Origin: Fistularia commersonii
Taxonomy: Eukaryota > Chordata > Actinopteri > Syngnathiformes > Fistulariidae
Assembly: GCA_037954325.1 (NCBI GenBank)
Contig: JBBMNZ010000035.1
Location: 1,049,001-1,113,000 of the forward strand
Length of the DNA stretch: 64,000 nucleotides
Direction of reading: 5' to 3'
Part shown: positions 43,765 to 55,143 of the stretch, piece by piece
Position numbering within the stretch: the first letter of the stretch is position 1
Layout: every line of letters starts with the position of its first letter
Translations under genes and position numbers: made by a program
Notes under the pieces: generated by a model
The model's database searches: none
Told to the model about the DNA's origin: nothing
Seen by the model: the letters and a program-made list of their open reading frames with translations, nothing else

Positions 43765-44575
43765 AGTGTTAGGTCCCTAGAGGTCGTTGTCTTCAACACG
43801 GCGTTGTCTTAAAAACAAGCTACATCTCGGTAGCATTTATCCGTTCCCAACCTTTTGTTTTGGTCTCACAACCTTAGACAGGAACCAAACCAAATTTTCC
43901 CCAGTTTTTTCCGATCTTTTTCTTGTTGTCTTGATTTTCGTAATGCCGTCTAACGCCTCCTCTCAGATCTGACCCGTTCGTTTGGAGCGCGCTTGTGGCC
44001 TGGGATCTACGAGTTAGCGTTTTGCTAGTTTGCAACAAGCCCACTCGGGAAGGGGGAGGTGTCTTGTACACCCTTAACTTGTATGCTTTCAAGATGTGTG
44101 AGGTTTATCTCAGTTTCGGGGAAGGTATCCAGGGAACAGAGTTTGCGTGGTTGCAGCATTCGCTTCTGCGTCGGGGATGTTAGCGCTTTAGCTTTAGCCT
44201 TACGTTTTTTCGTCCTCGAATGAAAGTATGCACGAGTTACGGAAATGTAGCTTAACACGGGGAAAACAGCGCCACAAAAGACACAACCACCCCCAGGGAC
44301 GTAACAAGATCAACTCTTCCATTTACAAAACAAACCACCATAACCGAGACCAGCCCAAAAAACCTCGCGGTTCTATCGGGAAACTCCTCCCGGGTCATCG
44401 GGCACAAATCAACGGGTTTTGCTAAAAACCAGCTGCTACCCGGCGAGGAAAAAAGGACGAAGAGGCCGTCTTTGTCCGGCGCCGTTAATCACGCCGTGAA
44501 CGTCACAAGCGTTATTCGGCGCCGAAGGGCAACCGGCGCCAGCAGCGGCAAATTGTGAGCGTGAATGATTTAAAA
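43765..44575. other. Unique non-coding DNA
   Basis: No gene recognised. The 44450-44560 part (CGCCGTTAATCACGCCG, GGCGCCAGCAGCGGC) is CpG-rich and unique. Confidence 0.3.
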
Positions 44576-44579
44576 TAAA

Positions 44580-45485
44580 AAAAATTCACATTTTTAATTT
44601 TAATTTTTTAATTTTTTTTCACAAATTTCTTATTTTTAAAAGTGAATAAAACAATTTAAATAATGATAGTAATAATAATAAAATCATTTAAAGAATAAAT
44701 ACAATAATTAAAAATAAAAAAAAATGAAATAATTTGAAAAAAACAAATAAAATAATAAAAAGAAATAAATAAGATAATTTGAAAAAACAAACTTAATAAA
44801 AAAGAAATAAATAAAATAATTTGACAAACGAATAAAATAATAAAAAATAAATAAATAAAAAAATGAAAAAACAAATAAAATAATAAAAAAGCAATAAATG
44901 AAATAATTTGAAAAAAACGAATGTAATAATAAAAAAGAAATACATAAAATAATTTGAAAAACAAATAAAATGATAACGCATAAATAAATGACACAATTTG
45001 AAAAAAAGGAATAAAATAATAAAAAATAAATAGATAAAAAAATAAAAAAAACAAATAAAATAATAAAGCAATAAATATAATGATTTGAAAAAACAAACTT
45101 AAAAAAATTGAAAAAGGAATAAAATAATAAAAAAGAAATAAATAAAATATTTTGAGAAACGAATAAAATAATGAAAAAGCAATAAATAAAAAAATGAAAA
45201 AACAAATAAAATAATAAAAAAGCAATAAACAAAATAATTTGAAAAACAAATGAAATAATAAAAAAGAAAATAATTTGAAAAGGAACAAATAAAATAGTAA
45301 CGAACAAATAAATGACACAATTTGAAAAAAAACGAATAAAATAATAAAAATAAATGAATAAAATGATTTGAAAAAACAAATAAAATAATAAAAAAGAAAT
45401 AGATTAAACAATTAAAACAATTAAAAAATAATAATAATCACAAAAAATAATGAATATAACAAAATATATGTGTATAAATAAATTA
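44580..45485 (+). repeat. AT-rich minisatellite, second and longest array
   Basis: About 20 diverged units of aaataaaataataaaaaa, gaaataaataaaataattt and gaaaaaac. It lies in inverted orientation relative to 43200-43660. The end (taaattactgtacacaattt) echoes the 11.1-11.8 kb array. Confidence 0.88.
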
Positions 45486-45860
45486 CTGTACACAATTTTA
45501 CAATTTGTAAGCAGGTAGGGGGACGAGGGGTTTGCAGGGTTTCCGAGAATGGAGGAGTCGAGCGGCTCTCGGGTCAAAGGTCGTCCTTCTTTTCTCGTTT
45601 TTTTGCAATCAGGCTCGCTCGCCCTTTTTTTATTATTGTTATTATACCGTCGTGACGCTCGTATGGACGACCGCAACGCTTCTATCCAGAATCCCCGAGA
45701 GATAATCGTCTTTTTCATCTTTTCCCCGTCACTCAGAATTCCGTTTTCTATTTTCTCGGTCTGAGACGCTCGCTGTCGTTTTATTTTGTAATTGCCGTCA
45801 TTGTTCGGGATTCAATTGCCGCTAATTGCGGTTCGTCCGACTCTTTCGATTCGGTCCTTT
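45486..45860. other. Unique non-coding DNA
   Basis: Nothing recognisable is seen apart from ordinary unique sequence. Confidence 0.35.
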
Positions 45861-45864
45861 CTTG

Positions 45865-46075
45865 GATACGAGTTCAAGTATCTCGGCTTCTTGTTCACAA
45901 GAGAGCAAGAGATGGAGGCCCTGCAGAAGAAGGAGGTCAGAAGATACTTCCTCCAGGACTTTGCATCTTCGTTCCTCCGGACTGGACAAGCGCTCGTTCC
46001 TCACCGTCACCCAAGCATGCAGCTCCTGCATCTCCACCACCTCTTTATCTCACATCAAGAACCTCATAATAGAGT
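45865..46075 (+). mobile_element. Decayed LINE reverse-transcriptase fragment
   Basis: The translation has YEFKYLGFLFTREQ, corresponding to the FKYLGVLFTSEG motif near the RT C-terminus of fish LINEs (compare 205-260). It loses similarity within 100 bases. Confidence 0.55.
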
Positions 46076-46089
46076 CTATTATCTTTAAG

Positions 46090-46500
46090 ATACAGTAAAC
46101 TACTGTATTAACCATCCTAATATATTACAATGGAATTTTTGCTTAATTACTGAAACCAGAACAGGCTTAAGAAAATAATAAAAACTAAAAAAAAAATATC
46201 AGGCTTCTATATCTTTATCTTTATTCATTTTAATTGTAACCTAAATCTTTTCATCACAGACCATCAAGGCCAACACCTAAAACAAAAAATATCTCTTTCA
46301 ACTTTGAACAGACCATCAGTAAATAAAATGATATTTATCCATAAATTGTTAAAACTGACAAGAAGGACTGGTATAATACTGGTGAAATAATAATCATATT
46401 ATTAAATAATAATATATAAATAATAATATATAATAATAAATAATAATATTATTAAATAATATATTATTATTAAATAATAAAAAATTAAAAACGGCCACAT
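46090..46500. repeat. AT-rich DNA, possible transposon remnant
   Basis: AT-rich sequence with ataataatat and attaaataat tracts at the end. The 46090-46380 part is unique-looking but unclassified. Confidence 0.5.
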
Positions 46501-46829
46501 AAAATGCCGACACTTCAAGCCCCGAGTATCGCCAATGTCGCGGACGGCGGCGCCCCTTCTATCGCTTAGCAACAGCTTAGCTTAGCTTCCTGCTCCACAT
46601 CGGGAACTCCCGCCCCCGGCGCCGGCTGCTCTCCTATTGGCCGCGCGTAGATGTTGTCACGGCGTTTTGACGCTCGGATTAAAAATGTTTTAAATCGAGC
46701 GTCAAGGCGTCAAACGCCACCCTTGCGCGACAGACTTGCGCTCTGTCGCTAACGTCGCACATACACAATGAACGCCACCTAGCGCTTGACGCGTTCAACG
46801 ATTAGCACCTTTAGCGGTACGTGCGCTGC
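46501..46829. other. Unique non-coding DNA
   Basis: No gene. Contains gcttagcttagcttcc words and the motif CGCCACCTAGCGC (46774-46786), which is only partly CTCF-like. Confidence 0.35.
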
Positions 46830-46935
46830 AAAACGGGCCGGCGGGCCAGATGTAATACATATTTGAAATCATCTCGCGGGCCAAATATAATTGTAGTGCG
46901 GGCCAAAATTGGCCCGCGGGCCTGAGTTTGACATG
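46830..46935 (-). mobile_element. Non-autonomous element terminus (GGCCCGCGGGCC family)
   Basis: On the minus strand it reads catgtcaaactcaggcccgc, gggccaattttggcccgc and then gatgatttcaaatatg. This is the end of a common fish interspersed element of probable hAT origin. Only one end is preserved. Confidence 0.5.
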
Positions 46936-47819
46936 TTTGTAATAGAAGGTGGTCGGCGGGAAGGTGGAGCCAGAAAAACAACATTTCGGGGACTTTTTGA
47001 TGTCGCCTCCGTCGGGTCAGCGAGCCTCGCAAAGACGTTTTTTTCTTTTTCACCGCCGCAAAAAAGAACCTTTTTGATCCCGACCTTCCTCCTCCTCCTC
47101 CTCCTCCGACACCGCGGGACAGATTATTTCCGGGCTTGTTGGCTCTTCCTCACTCAAAGTCGAGTAAAGCTCTTTTTACATGAACCTTGTTTGATTCCCC
47201 GCCGCCGTTTCCACGAATAAACCCAATTAAATGATTTTTTTTTTTTTCATGTTTGCAGGTCGAGCGGCAAAACGGAGAGACGGATGTAACATCCTCCTCC
47301 TTCCTCCGCCTCCCGACGCTGCTAATTCTAGTAGCGCCGCAGGAAACGGTGCCCCCTTTTAATAAGTCTGGGGGGGAAAACAAGAAAACGGATTTTGTTG
47401 TTGTTTTCTTTTACTGTAGTTTAGGAAAGAAAAGGAGTCCCGGATTTAAACGGGGGGTTCAATTTTTTTTGGGGGGGCGTTGGAGTTTCCTGTCGTCACA
47501 ACGTGACCGTCGATTCGGCGCTAGCTCCACGAACGTTAGCGATATTACACGATGAATTCGTACTGTAAAGAGCGCCAGAGGGTCCGCTTGGGGGTTGGGA
47601 AGCTTCTGGAAACACAAACATCATATTTATACCTTCTTGAGATGCGACCAATTAGCTTTGTCAGTTAAAACTCAACCCATGTGGGTGAAGCTAACTGCTA
47701 ATGGAGGCTACCTGTTGCTAACCTAAGGGGAAAAGTCCCAAAGCCTACCAGAGTTTCATTAAAATTCAATGTATCTGAACCCCATCCTTTGTCTGGGGGT
47801 CCAGCAGTGATCTGGGGTC
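46936..47819. other. Unique non-coding DNA
   Basis: No gene. Poly-T runs at 47236-47248 and a G-run at 47471-47477. Confidence 0.35.
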
Positions 47820-47824
47820 AATGA

Positions 47825-48475
47825 TTAAAATAAAAAAATAAATGGAGTAAAAGAAAAAAAAAATCAATAAAATAATTATAATTAAGGAAATTAAATAATT
47901 TGAAAAAGCAAATAAAATGATAACAGAAAATAAAATAATGAAAAAAAAGAAATAAAATAATAAAAAAATAAATAAATAAAATAATTTGAAATAATGAAAA
48001 AAATATAAAAAAAATAATAAAATAATTTGAAAAACAAATAAAATAATAAAAAAGCAATAAATAAACTAATTAAAAAGAATGAATAAAATAAAAAGAAATA
48101 AATAAAATAATTTGAAATAATGAAAAAAATATTTAAAAAGAAATAAATAAAATAATTTGAAATAATGAATAAAATAATAAAAAAGAAATAAATAAAATAA
48201 TTTGTAAAAGCAAATAAAATAATAAAAATAATAAAATAATGAAAAAACGAAATAAAATAAAATAAAATAACAAAAAAGCAATAAATAAAATAATTTAAAG
48301 AAAAAAACAAATACAATAATAAAAAGGAAATAAATAAAATAATTTGAAATAACAAATGAAATAATAAAAAAGAAATAAATAAAATGATTAGAAAAACATA
48401 TATAATAATATCAAATAAATATATAAAATAATTAAAAGATATTTTAACAAATAAGATAATTAAAATAGATAAAAT
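47825..48475 (+). repeat. AT-rich minisatellite, third array
   Basis: Same unit and orientation as 44580-45485 (aataaataaaataatttgaa). It is bounded on both sides by the phrase tgtctgggggtcc (47789, 48480), so it may have expanded inside an older unique sequence. Confidence 0.88.
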
Positions 48476-48479
48476 AATT

Positions 48480-48785
48480 TGTCTGGGGGTCCGGCAGGTC
48501 CACCTCCAGCTCCTCAGAAGGTTTCTGAGATGTCCAATCAGGGGCAGCGCTGGGTTGGTTAGCGCTCGCGGCTATTGTTCCGGTTCTGATTCTGTCAGTC
48601 AATGCTAATGTTTAGCGCTTCTCCTGCGAATTCCTCGCCGTTTCCGTTCTGTATTCACTCGACACTTTCGCGGAAACCGTCGTCGAGGTCGTTAGCATTC
48701 GTGTCGCCGCGCGTCGGACGACGGAGTGAAGCCGTGCACGTCTAAACCCCCCCCCCCCCCGCGCATCGCGGCGGCAAATCAAGAT
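48480..48785. other. Unique DNA with a C-run
   Basis: A homopolymer C run at 48747-48760. No gene. Confidence 0.4.
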
Positions 48786-48789
48786 ACGA

Positions 48790-49190
48790 TTTGATGTCAC
48801 TTTATTATTTTTTTTTCCTTTGCCCCTGAATTTTACATTAATTTTAATTTCCTGCCGTGCGCCGCCTCCTTATCGCCTCCACTCCAGCATTAAAAATCCA
48901 CTTAAATAAAAGTTCCAAGTTCTTTGCTCTCCTTTCATTAGCAGATAGCGCTCCAACCCCCGCTTTCATCACCTCGCAGCCCCATTAGCATGACGGCCTC
49001 GTCCACGTGTCATTAGCCGACACCATGTGTAATTTCCCCGAGACGAGTGACGCGGCGGCGGCGGCGGCGGCGGCCTGTGTTTCAAACATGCACGGCCGCC
49101 CAAATTGGTCTTTTAAGCCGGCGCTACGCACTCTCCTCGGTCACCATCACCAGAAAACGCAGCGTCAGGAAGTGATTCAGAAAATGTAAG
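48790..49190. promoter_or_regulatory. Candidate conserved non-coding element
   Basis: This unique stretch is dense in regulatory-type words: GATGTCACTTTATTA, TTACATTAATTTTAATTTCC, AAAAATCCACTTAAATAAAA, CTTTCATTAGCAGATAGCG, CACGTG (49014) and CATTAGCCG. It ends in a GCG run (49052-49071). The reading frame 49007-49189 is short, Ala-rich and unlikely to be coding. This is the strongest enhancer-like texture in the window. Confidence 0.35.
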
Positions 49191-50504
49191 AAGCGAGCTA
49201 CATTAAGATTTATATTTCCCGCGGCTTCTGCTGCGCCTCTGGAAAGGAGTTGAGAACTTTAGGAGTTTGAATCCTGGACTTCCCGGATCATCCCGCTTGA
49301 GTTTCCGTCCGGAGACCTCGTAGTCCCTCGTCAAGTCTGCAGGTTTTCCATGCGATGCTAACGCCAGTGGAGTCCGTGGTGGACTTGCTGCTCCGCCTGT
49401 GGGGATCCAGAGAAGGCTACAAGTGCAGGAGTAGCGGTGCTAACTCTTAGCAAGTAGCGAGTTGAGCTCGGTGACGAGTTCTCCGGCTAGTCGGACGCCA
49501 GCGGTGGAGTACCGGAACAGGTGCCGAAGAAGTAGAAGTAGGTACCAGGTACCGTTCCTCAGGGACGCCCAAAAAGAACCCCGTCGGTGAGGTCCTTGTT
49601 TCAGGTGAAGTTGGTCAATGGAGAAGCTACTCGGCCAATCGGGTGATTCTCCTCTGGACTCGGAGACCGAGCTCGTTAGCTTCGATGGGACTATCAGCAG
49701 GAAACGGGATGCTATGCTCTTCCCCGAGTAGCCCGAGACGGACAAATCGTCAGTGGCGTCTCCGTTAGCGGGCGCCGGAGGATTCAGACAAGAGGACTCC
49801 GGTTTTTTCGGAATATCAGGCTAATTAGCCTTAATTGCGGTGCGGTTCAGAACCCGGCGGCGGCGTTTCTCCAGGAGCGAGCAAAACAAGCACTTTGATT
49901 ACAAATAAAATCCTTGATTAATCGCGGAACACGACTCTCGTCGGGGTGTTTTTTTCCAGAAGACGTATTAAAAACAAAAGGGGAACCCGGTGGGTTTGGG
50001 AGCCGGGGTCGTCTTATTGCCCCATGAAATCCGAGGCGGGGGCAAATTACAGATCATTTTATAGCTTTTGTATTTGCGTGTGTGCGCCGCGGGTAATTAC
50101 CCAGTCGGCAGCGGAGGGCGGTTCGCAATTTTCAGCTCAGCTGAGGAGCTCGCCGCCGGCCTGTCAATCACCTCATGACATGTCGCCCTGAGTTTTTACG
50201 CCCTGTTAGAAGCCGTGAGCTTAATTCATTCGTTATGAGGCGACGGAGCCGGCGAGAGGCGGGGTTTTAACCGGACGGAGGTCGCCTGTCAATCACGGGG
50301 GGCCACGTAAGGACATCTGACCCTTCACCCCTGTGGACATTGGAGGCTTCGATGCACCCACGGACTGGTTTTGGTGTTTCGGAGGAAGACGGAGAACCTG
50401 AAGACAATACGGGCAGAAGAACATGGAGACGCCTCACAGAGGAATCCGAGTTGGACAGCAGATCCGAGAATCCAGACAAACCTATAACCTCATGTCTAGA
50501 CAAC
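49191..50504. other. Unique non-coding DNA
   Basis: No gene. TALE decamers in reverse orientation lie at 50161-50170 and 50286-50295, the latter beside a gaggcggggttttaaccgg GC-box word. This suggests a remnant of the interspersed repeat 3' module. Confidence 0.35.
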
Positions 50505-50645
50505 TGAACTCGCTGCTTGTTTTTGGGCCATGGGAGTAAGACGGAGAACCCTGAGGAACCTCACTCAGAGCATACAGACTGCATGCAGAAAGGGGGGAAT
50601 CCAACCGCGGACCTTTCTTGCTGTGAGGCGAAGGTGCTAACCCTG
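50505..50645 (+). repeat. Interspersed fish repeat copy
   Basis: gtttttgggccatgggagta, gagaaccctgaggaacc, gaatccaaccgcggacc, cttgctgtgaggcgaaggtg and ctaaccctg follow the family order through the tRNA-like end (reverse-complement B box ATCCAACC, A box region gctaaccctgtagctc). Confidence 0.7.
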
Positions 50646-50669
50646 TAGCTCATTAACCTTCTCATGCAC

Positions 50670-50860
50670 ACATCCTACAGAAGCATACAACTCTTCACCC
50701 CACCCTCTGATCCACACGTCCTACAGAAGCATACAACTCTTCACCCCAGCCTCTGATCCTCACGTCCTACAGAAGCATACAACTCTTCACCCCACTCTCT
50801 GATCCACACGTGCTACAGAAGCATACAACTCTTCACCCCACCCTCTCATTCAGACATCTT
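50670..50860 (+). repeat. 46-bp minisatellite, 4 units
   Basis: gcatacaactcttcacccca starts at 50683, 50729, 50775 and 50821, an exact 46-bp period. The unit includes the family phrase 'caccctct.atccacacgtcctacagaag'. It sits between two parts of interspersed repeat. Confidence 0.93.
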
Positions 50861-51020
50861 GACAATGTTCCTCCCAAAACACCTGCATGTTTTTTGGAAC
50901 TGTGGGAGGAACCCAGAGAACCCTGAGGATCCCCACACAGACTCCATACAGGAAGGCCTCCTGTGGGAATCCAACCTGAGACCTTCTCGCCGTGGAGGGG
51001 AAGCACTAACAGATGCCCCC
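50861..51020 (+). repeat. Interspersed fish repeat copy
   Basis: ctgcatgttttttggaactg, tgggaggaacccagagaacc, gaatccaacctgagacc and ttctcgccgtggagggg match the family in order. It directly follows the 46-bp array. Confidence 0.72.
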
Positions 51021-51440
51021 AGAGCACAACTGCGGCCATGTTGGAGCCTCTTCAGGAGTACTTGGAGGTACGACGGCGTCAAAAGAAGGCACATCTGACT
51101 TGTGACAAAATGACAAAACGACCTTGCAGCCTTCATTAAAGTTTGCTCTCAAAAGAAGAACACGCCTCGATTTCAGAGCCATCAGGAGGAACGTCACCTT
51201 TTCTGCCAGAGAGCGGTAAGGAGGGTGAATAGAACACGACGAGCGGCATTTACGCTCCGCTGGAAAAGTTCCGCCGCCATTACGGGTTGTTTTCTGAAAT
51301 GAAAAGAACGAGACGAGGCTCTGAAGGACCTCTCTTGCTCAAGCAGAAGGTCACCAGTCAGATGGAAGACCTTCAACGGGGCTGGTGAAATAATGAGTTG
51401 TGTTCAGAGTAAACATGAAGAAGGTGGAATGAAATCCAGG
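51021..51440. other. Unique non-coding DNA
   Basis: No gene recognised. Confidence 0.35.
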
Positions 51441-51760
51441 CTTTGGTCGGGATGAGAGGCGGGGTTTGGTCAGCTGTCAATCACAAGGTCAGCTGTCAAT
51501 CACAGCTTGTACAAAAGGAGACACCCGATCTTCTCGCGTCTTCAGTGAACCTTCTGATTTTGGACAGTGAGGAACCTGGAGAACCTACATGCAGAACCCA
51601 GGAAAACGCTGGATGAGAACCATGAACCTTCTGGCCGTTGTGCCACTGTGGGAGGATGACGGAGAACCTGGAGAACCAGGCAGAAGAACCTAGAGAACCC
51701 AGTCAGGGTAACACAGGATTACAACCCTGGACCTCCATAATGTGAAGTTACAGTTTGAAC
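51441..51760 (+). repeat. Interspersed repeat fragments with two TALE decamers
   Basis: Reverse decamers CTGTCAATCA at 51474 and 51493 are again 19 bp apart. They follow a gatgaggcggggtttgg GC-box word. Fragments of the family's middle part (gagaacctacatgcag, gtgggaggatgacggagaac) follow at 51570-51740. Confidence 0.6.
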
Positions 51761-52364
51761 TAAGAACCTAGTGGGACCAAAAGTAGGAGAACATGGTGAG
51801 AACCAGACTCCAGTTCCAACCACTGATTTCGGACCATCGTAGAACAACGGCGGACCCAGAGAGAAACTGGACCACGTGGACCAAACCAGGAACCTCCAGG
51901 AGACACGTTCAAGTCGTGCCCCTCTGGAGGGACGAGCTTCCAGCAATGCAACCTTCAGAAAACGGAGAACCCGGGAAGCACCAGGAGAACCTGAAGACTC
52001 CACTCAACTTTGAGCATCTCCATTGGAGCTTCTGCTTCCGTGGCGTCCTTACCGTCCACCTCCATCTTCTTGCTTCTTGCTCCGTGGAACCCCGAAGCTC
52101 AGCTCAGGCACCTCAGAGGCGATGGAGTCCTCCGACCTGGAGGTCTGTCAGACCTGATCCGCTGTGGCGTCTGTCGAAAAAATTGCGTCGGCGCCCCACG
52201 CTCCTCTGCGGCGGTGACACATTTCCACCGAAGTAGCTCATGAATTACGTATGGCTGCGGTTTCCCGTTGTTGTCGCGGGGCGGAGGTGGGTCATGATGC
52301 GCCGCGAAGGCTCAGACGTTCAAACGGTAGATGCGTTGACACTCGGATCTTCGCCACCCGGCCC
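51761..52364. other. Unique non-coding DNA
   Basis: The open frame 51793-52236 has no domain. Some gagaac words of the interspersed repeat persist to about 52000. Confidence 0.35.
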
Positions 52365-52705
52365 TCCTAATTAGACCTTTTCAGTCGTTAAACTGAATTT
52401 CCGCCGCTTCCCCGCGCACCCGTCAGCTCCCGTTTCCTTCGGGCTCCAGGGGGGGCGACTCGGATTGGGGATTCCTGCCGTGTACCCCCGCCCCCACGCC
52501 GCGTTCCCCACAAAGAGAACAGCGGGCCTGAGGGCATCAGGCGGCTCCGCTGGCTCAATAATTCATGGCTTGTCATTGTGAATCACCGCACACTCCGCCG
52601 GCGCAATTACCGAGATCATTTGCTCGACGAAACCCCTGCTAAACGCCGCCCCCGCCGTTTGTCACAACAATAATTAAGCGTTTCACACTGATCCGGCCAC
52701 CTGTG
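52365..52705. promoter_or_regulatory. Candidate conserved non-coding element
   Basis: Unique sequence with CTCCTAATTAGACC (52364-52377), CTCAATAATTCATGG, GGCGCAATTACC, CAACAATAATTAAGCG (52665-52680) and CACCTGTGGTTG. The mix of homeodomain, SOX-like ACAAT and RUNX-like TGTGGTT words is enhancer-like. Based on texture only. Confidence 0.33.
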
Positions 52706-52879
52706 GTTGACGGGGCCGACCAGACAGCGCGATCGTATTGGTGCCGTCAAACAGGAAGTGCCGCTCAACAGGGTGGTGGTGGTGGAAGCTTTGGGTGCCA
52801 ATGAAAATGTTACAGTCTTGGATGGTTTGACTGGCGGGTCAATCACCTCTCCGGGTGAATTTCACGTCCGCCCCGCAGG
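52706..52879. other. Unique spacer
   Basis: No feature seen. Confidence 0.35.
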
Positions 52880-52884
52880 TTGGT

Positions 52885-53345
52885 TTCTACAGAAGCATAC
52901 GACTCTTCACCCCACCCTTTCATCCACACGTCCTACAGGAGCATACAACTCTTCCCTCCACCATCCAATCCACACGTCCTACGGAAGCATACAACTCTTC
53001 ACCCCAGCCTCTAATTCACACGTCCTACAGAAGCATACAACTCTTCAGCCCCACCCTCTCATCCACACTTTCTACAGAAGCATACAACTCTTCACCCCAC
53101 CCTTTCATCCACACGTCCTACAGAAGCATACAACTCTTCACCCCACCCTCTCATCCACACGTCCTACAGAAGCATACAACTCTTCCCTGCACCATCCAAT
53201 CCACACGTCCTACAGAAGCATACAACTCTTCACCCCACCCTCTCATCCACACGTTCTACAGAAGCATACAACTCTTCACCCCACCCTCTGATCCACACGT
53301 CCTAAAGAAGCACGCAACTTTTCACTCCACCCTCTTAATCAGACG
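52885..53345 (+). repeat. 46-bp minisatellite, 10 units
   Basis: gcatac(a/g)actcttc starts at 52895, 52941, 52987, 53033, 53080, 53126, 53172, 53218 and 53264, with a decayed unit at 53310. The period is 46 bp throughout bar one 47. As 46 is not a multiple of three, the same phrase is read in all frames, which produces long but meaningless open frames. Confidence 0.95.
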
Positions 53346-53450
53346 TCTTGACAATGAAACCTCTGAACCTCCTGCATGTTTTTGGGACTGTGGGAGGAAC
53401 CCAGAAAAAATGTGAGAAACACAACGCAGAACATGGAGACTCCTCACAGG
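53346..53450 (+). repeat. Interspersed fish repeat fragment
   Basis: cagacgtcttgacaatgaaa, cctgcatgtttttgggactg, tgggaggaacccag and gcagaacatggagactcc match 50850-50950, so the 46-bp array has the same right-hand neighbour at both loci. Confidence 0.65.
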
Positions 53451-53855
53451 AAGACCGTAAATATGTCGGATATAGCGGACTGCGACGTAGCACTTGTAGT
53501 CCCTTTGCAGTCATGTATGTAAAAATATGTATGCATTAAGTACAGGCATCAACCGTTGTTTCATTTCAACTATTAGCATGTACCTGTTAGCGTTAGCAGT
53601 TTTGGTGGTAATAGATTACCCACTTTCCTTGCTCTCTCTCTCCTGGTTTCTGTAGATCATTGTAAAGAGCGTCTAGACAAACAAGAGATAACAAGCCGGC
53701 ACATGGGTTCATGTGTCCGTGAGCACTGCAGACTTTGGCTGTGAGACACTGTGACACTGTGAGATGCGTGAAGAATGAAGAGTCCTGAGGTGTAAACTGA
53801 GGAGGCCTTTCTGAGTGTTGCATAATTCTAGTTATACTATTTTGCATCTGGATTC
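53451..53855. other. Unique non-coding DNA
   Basis: No gene recognised. Confidence 0.35.
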
Positions 53856-53859
53856 CAGA

Positions 53860-53955
53860 GGTTTCTCACACAGTCCAAACACATCAGGAGGTTCACTGGA
53901 GACCCCGGATCGCCCGGACCCGTGAACGAGAGGGTGAACGGTTGGACTTCTCTCT
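53860..53955 (-). repeat. Interspersed fish repeat, reverse fragment
   Basis: cacagtccaaacacatcagg, ggttcactgg and gaacgagagggtgaacggtt are the reverse of the family's 'caccctctcgttc ... tttggactgtg' part. Confidence 0.5.
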
Positions 53956-54679
53956 ATGAAAGAAGCTAGTTCCCCATGTTTGGATTAATAGGGGATTATT
54001 TTATCCTATTCCCCTTTTATCTTTGCGACCCCTGAGTCTATTTCCATCCGATTCCGGTGAGGGATTATTTTTACTTGTTGAAGAATTTCCAGCTCTCCGC
54101 TGGACCTCCACTCACCTCCACCCCTCCGGCAACCCCGGTCCATGTATGACGAGTGTTTCTGCTCTCCGCCTGCAGCCCTCCAATCAGTCCTCCTAGCGCG
54201 CACCTTAATCTGGACCTTTCAATCACCATCTTGTTGTCTCGGCGTGCGCGCCGTGGTTCAATTAACCCGCACGGCCCGTCGGCGCCTCTGAGGGTTGCGC
54301 CCTAGCGATGATGGGGAGAAAAAAAAAAAACAAAAAACAAAAAACAAAACAACGGAAAATGGAGGTCTTGCTCCTTTGACAATTGAACCCGCGGCGCGGC
54401 TGGTTAGCGGCGAGGATTTTAATGAGGAGGCAACACGAGGTTTACGGACGCGGGCGGACGGATGCTGACATCTGATCGCCGCCGGCGCATAACGAACAAA
54501 CAGAAAAGCGTCTGTGCTCGGATGGAGATGTTGAAGAGACTGAGAAGTCTCCACCTCTAGTGTGGGCTAGCGTTGTTACTGGAGTAGCATTAGCCAGAAA
54601 AATAGGCAAGCTATTTCTTCTAGAGGCGGTTCATCCCATCACCTGCACGGGACCATTCAGTCGTTCATTGTCGATGCAA
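53956..54679. other. Unique non-coding DNA
   Basis: No gene. 54185-54300 (CACCTTAATCTGG, CAATCACCATC, GTTCAATTAACCCG) could be regulatory. A-rich run at 54319-54352. Confidence 0.3.
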
Positions 54680-55143
54680 CTATTCCGTAGGACATGTGAA
54701 TGAGAGGGTGGGGTGAAGAGTTGTATGCTTCTGTAGAAAGTGTGGATGAGAGGGTGGGGCTGAAGAGTTGTATGCTTCTGTAGGACACGTGAATGAGAGG
54801 GTGGGGTGAAGAGTTGTATGCTTCTGTAGGCCATGTGAATGAGAGGGTGGAGTGCAGAGTTGTATGCTCTGTAGGACAAGTCGATTGGATGGCGGGGTGA
54901 AGAGTTGTATGCTTCTGTAGAAAGTGTGGATGAGAGGGTGGGGTGAAGAGTTGTATGCTTCTGTAGGACATGTGAATGAGAGGGTGGGGGTGAAGAGTTG
55001 TATGCTTCTGTAGAAAGTGTGGATGAGAGCGTAGGGTCAAGAGTTGTATGCTTCTGTAGGACATGTGAATGAGAGGGTGGGGGTGAAGAGTTGTATGCTT
55101 CTGTAGGACGTGTGGATTGGATGGCGGGGGGGAAGAGTTGTAA
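54680..55143 (-). repeat. 46-bp minisatellite, reverse orientation, about 10 units
   Basis: gagttgtatgcttctgtag occurs near 54718, 54766, 54812, 54858, 54903, 54948, 54997, 55042 and 55089, with a broken unit at 55135. It is the reverse complement of the array at 52885-53345. Confidence 0.95.

Noticed and set aside
43190..48355. Long F/Y/I/L-rich open frames resembling multi-membrane proteins
   Set aside because: They are translations of AT-rich minisatellite units. They occur in several frames and lack any conserved motif.
52707..55064. Open frames of 130-190 codons with QLFTP and HTTLHP repeats
   Set aside because: A 46-bp unit read in rotating frames gives the same peptides in every frame. 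No domain or splice context was seen.
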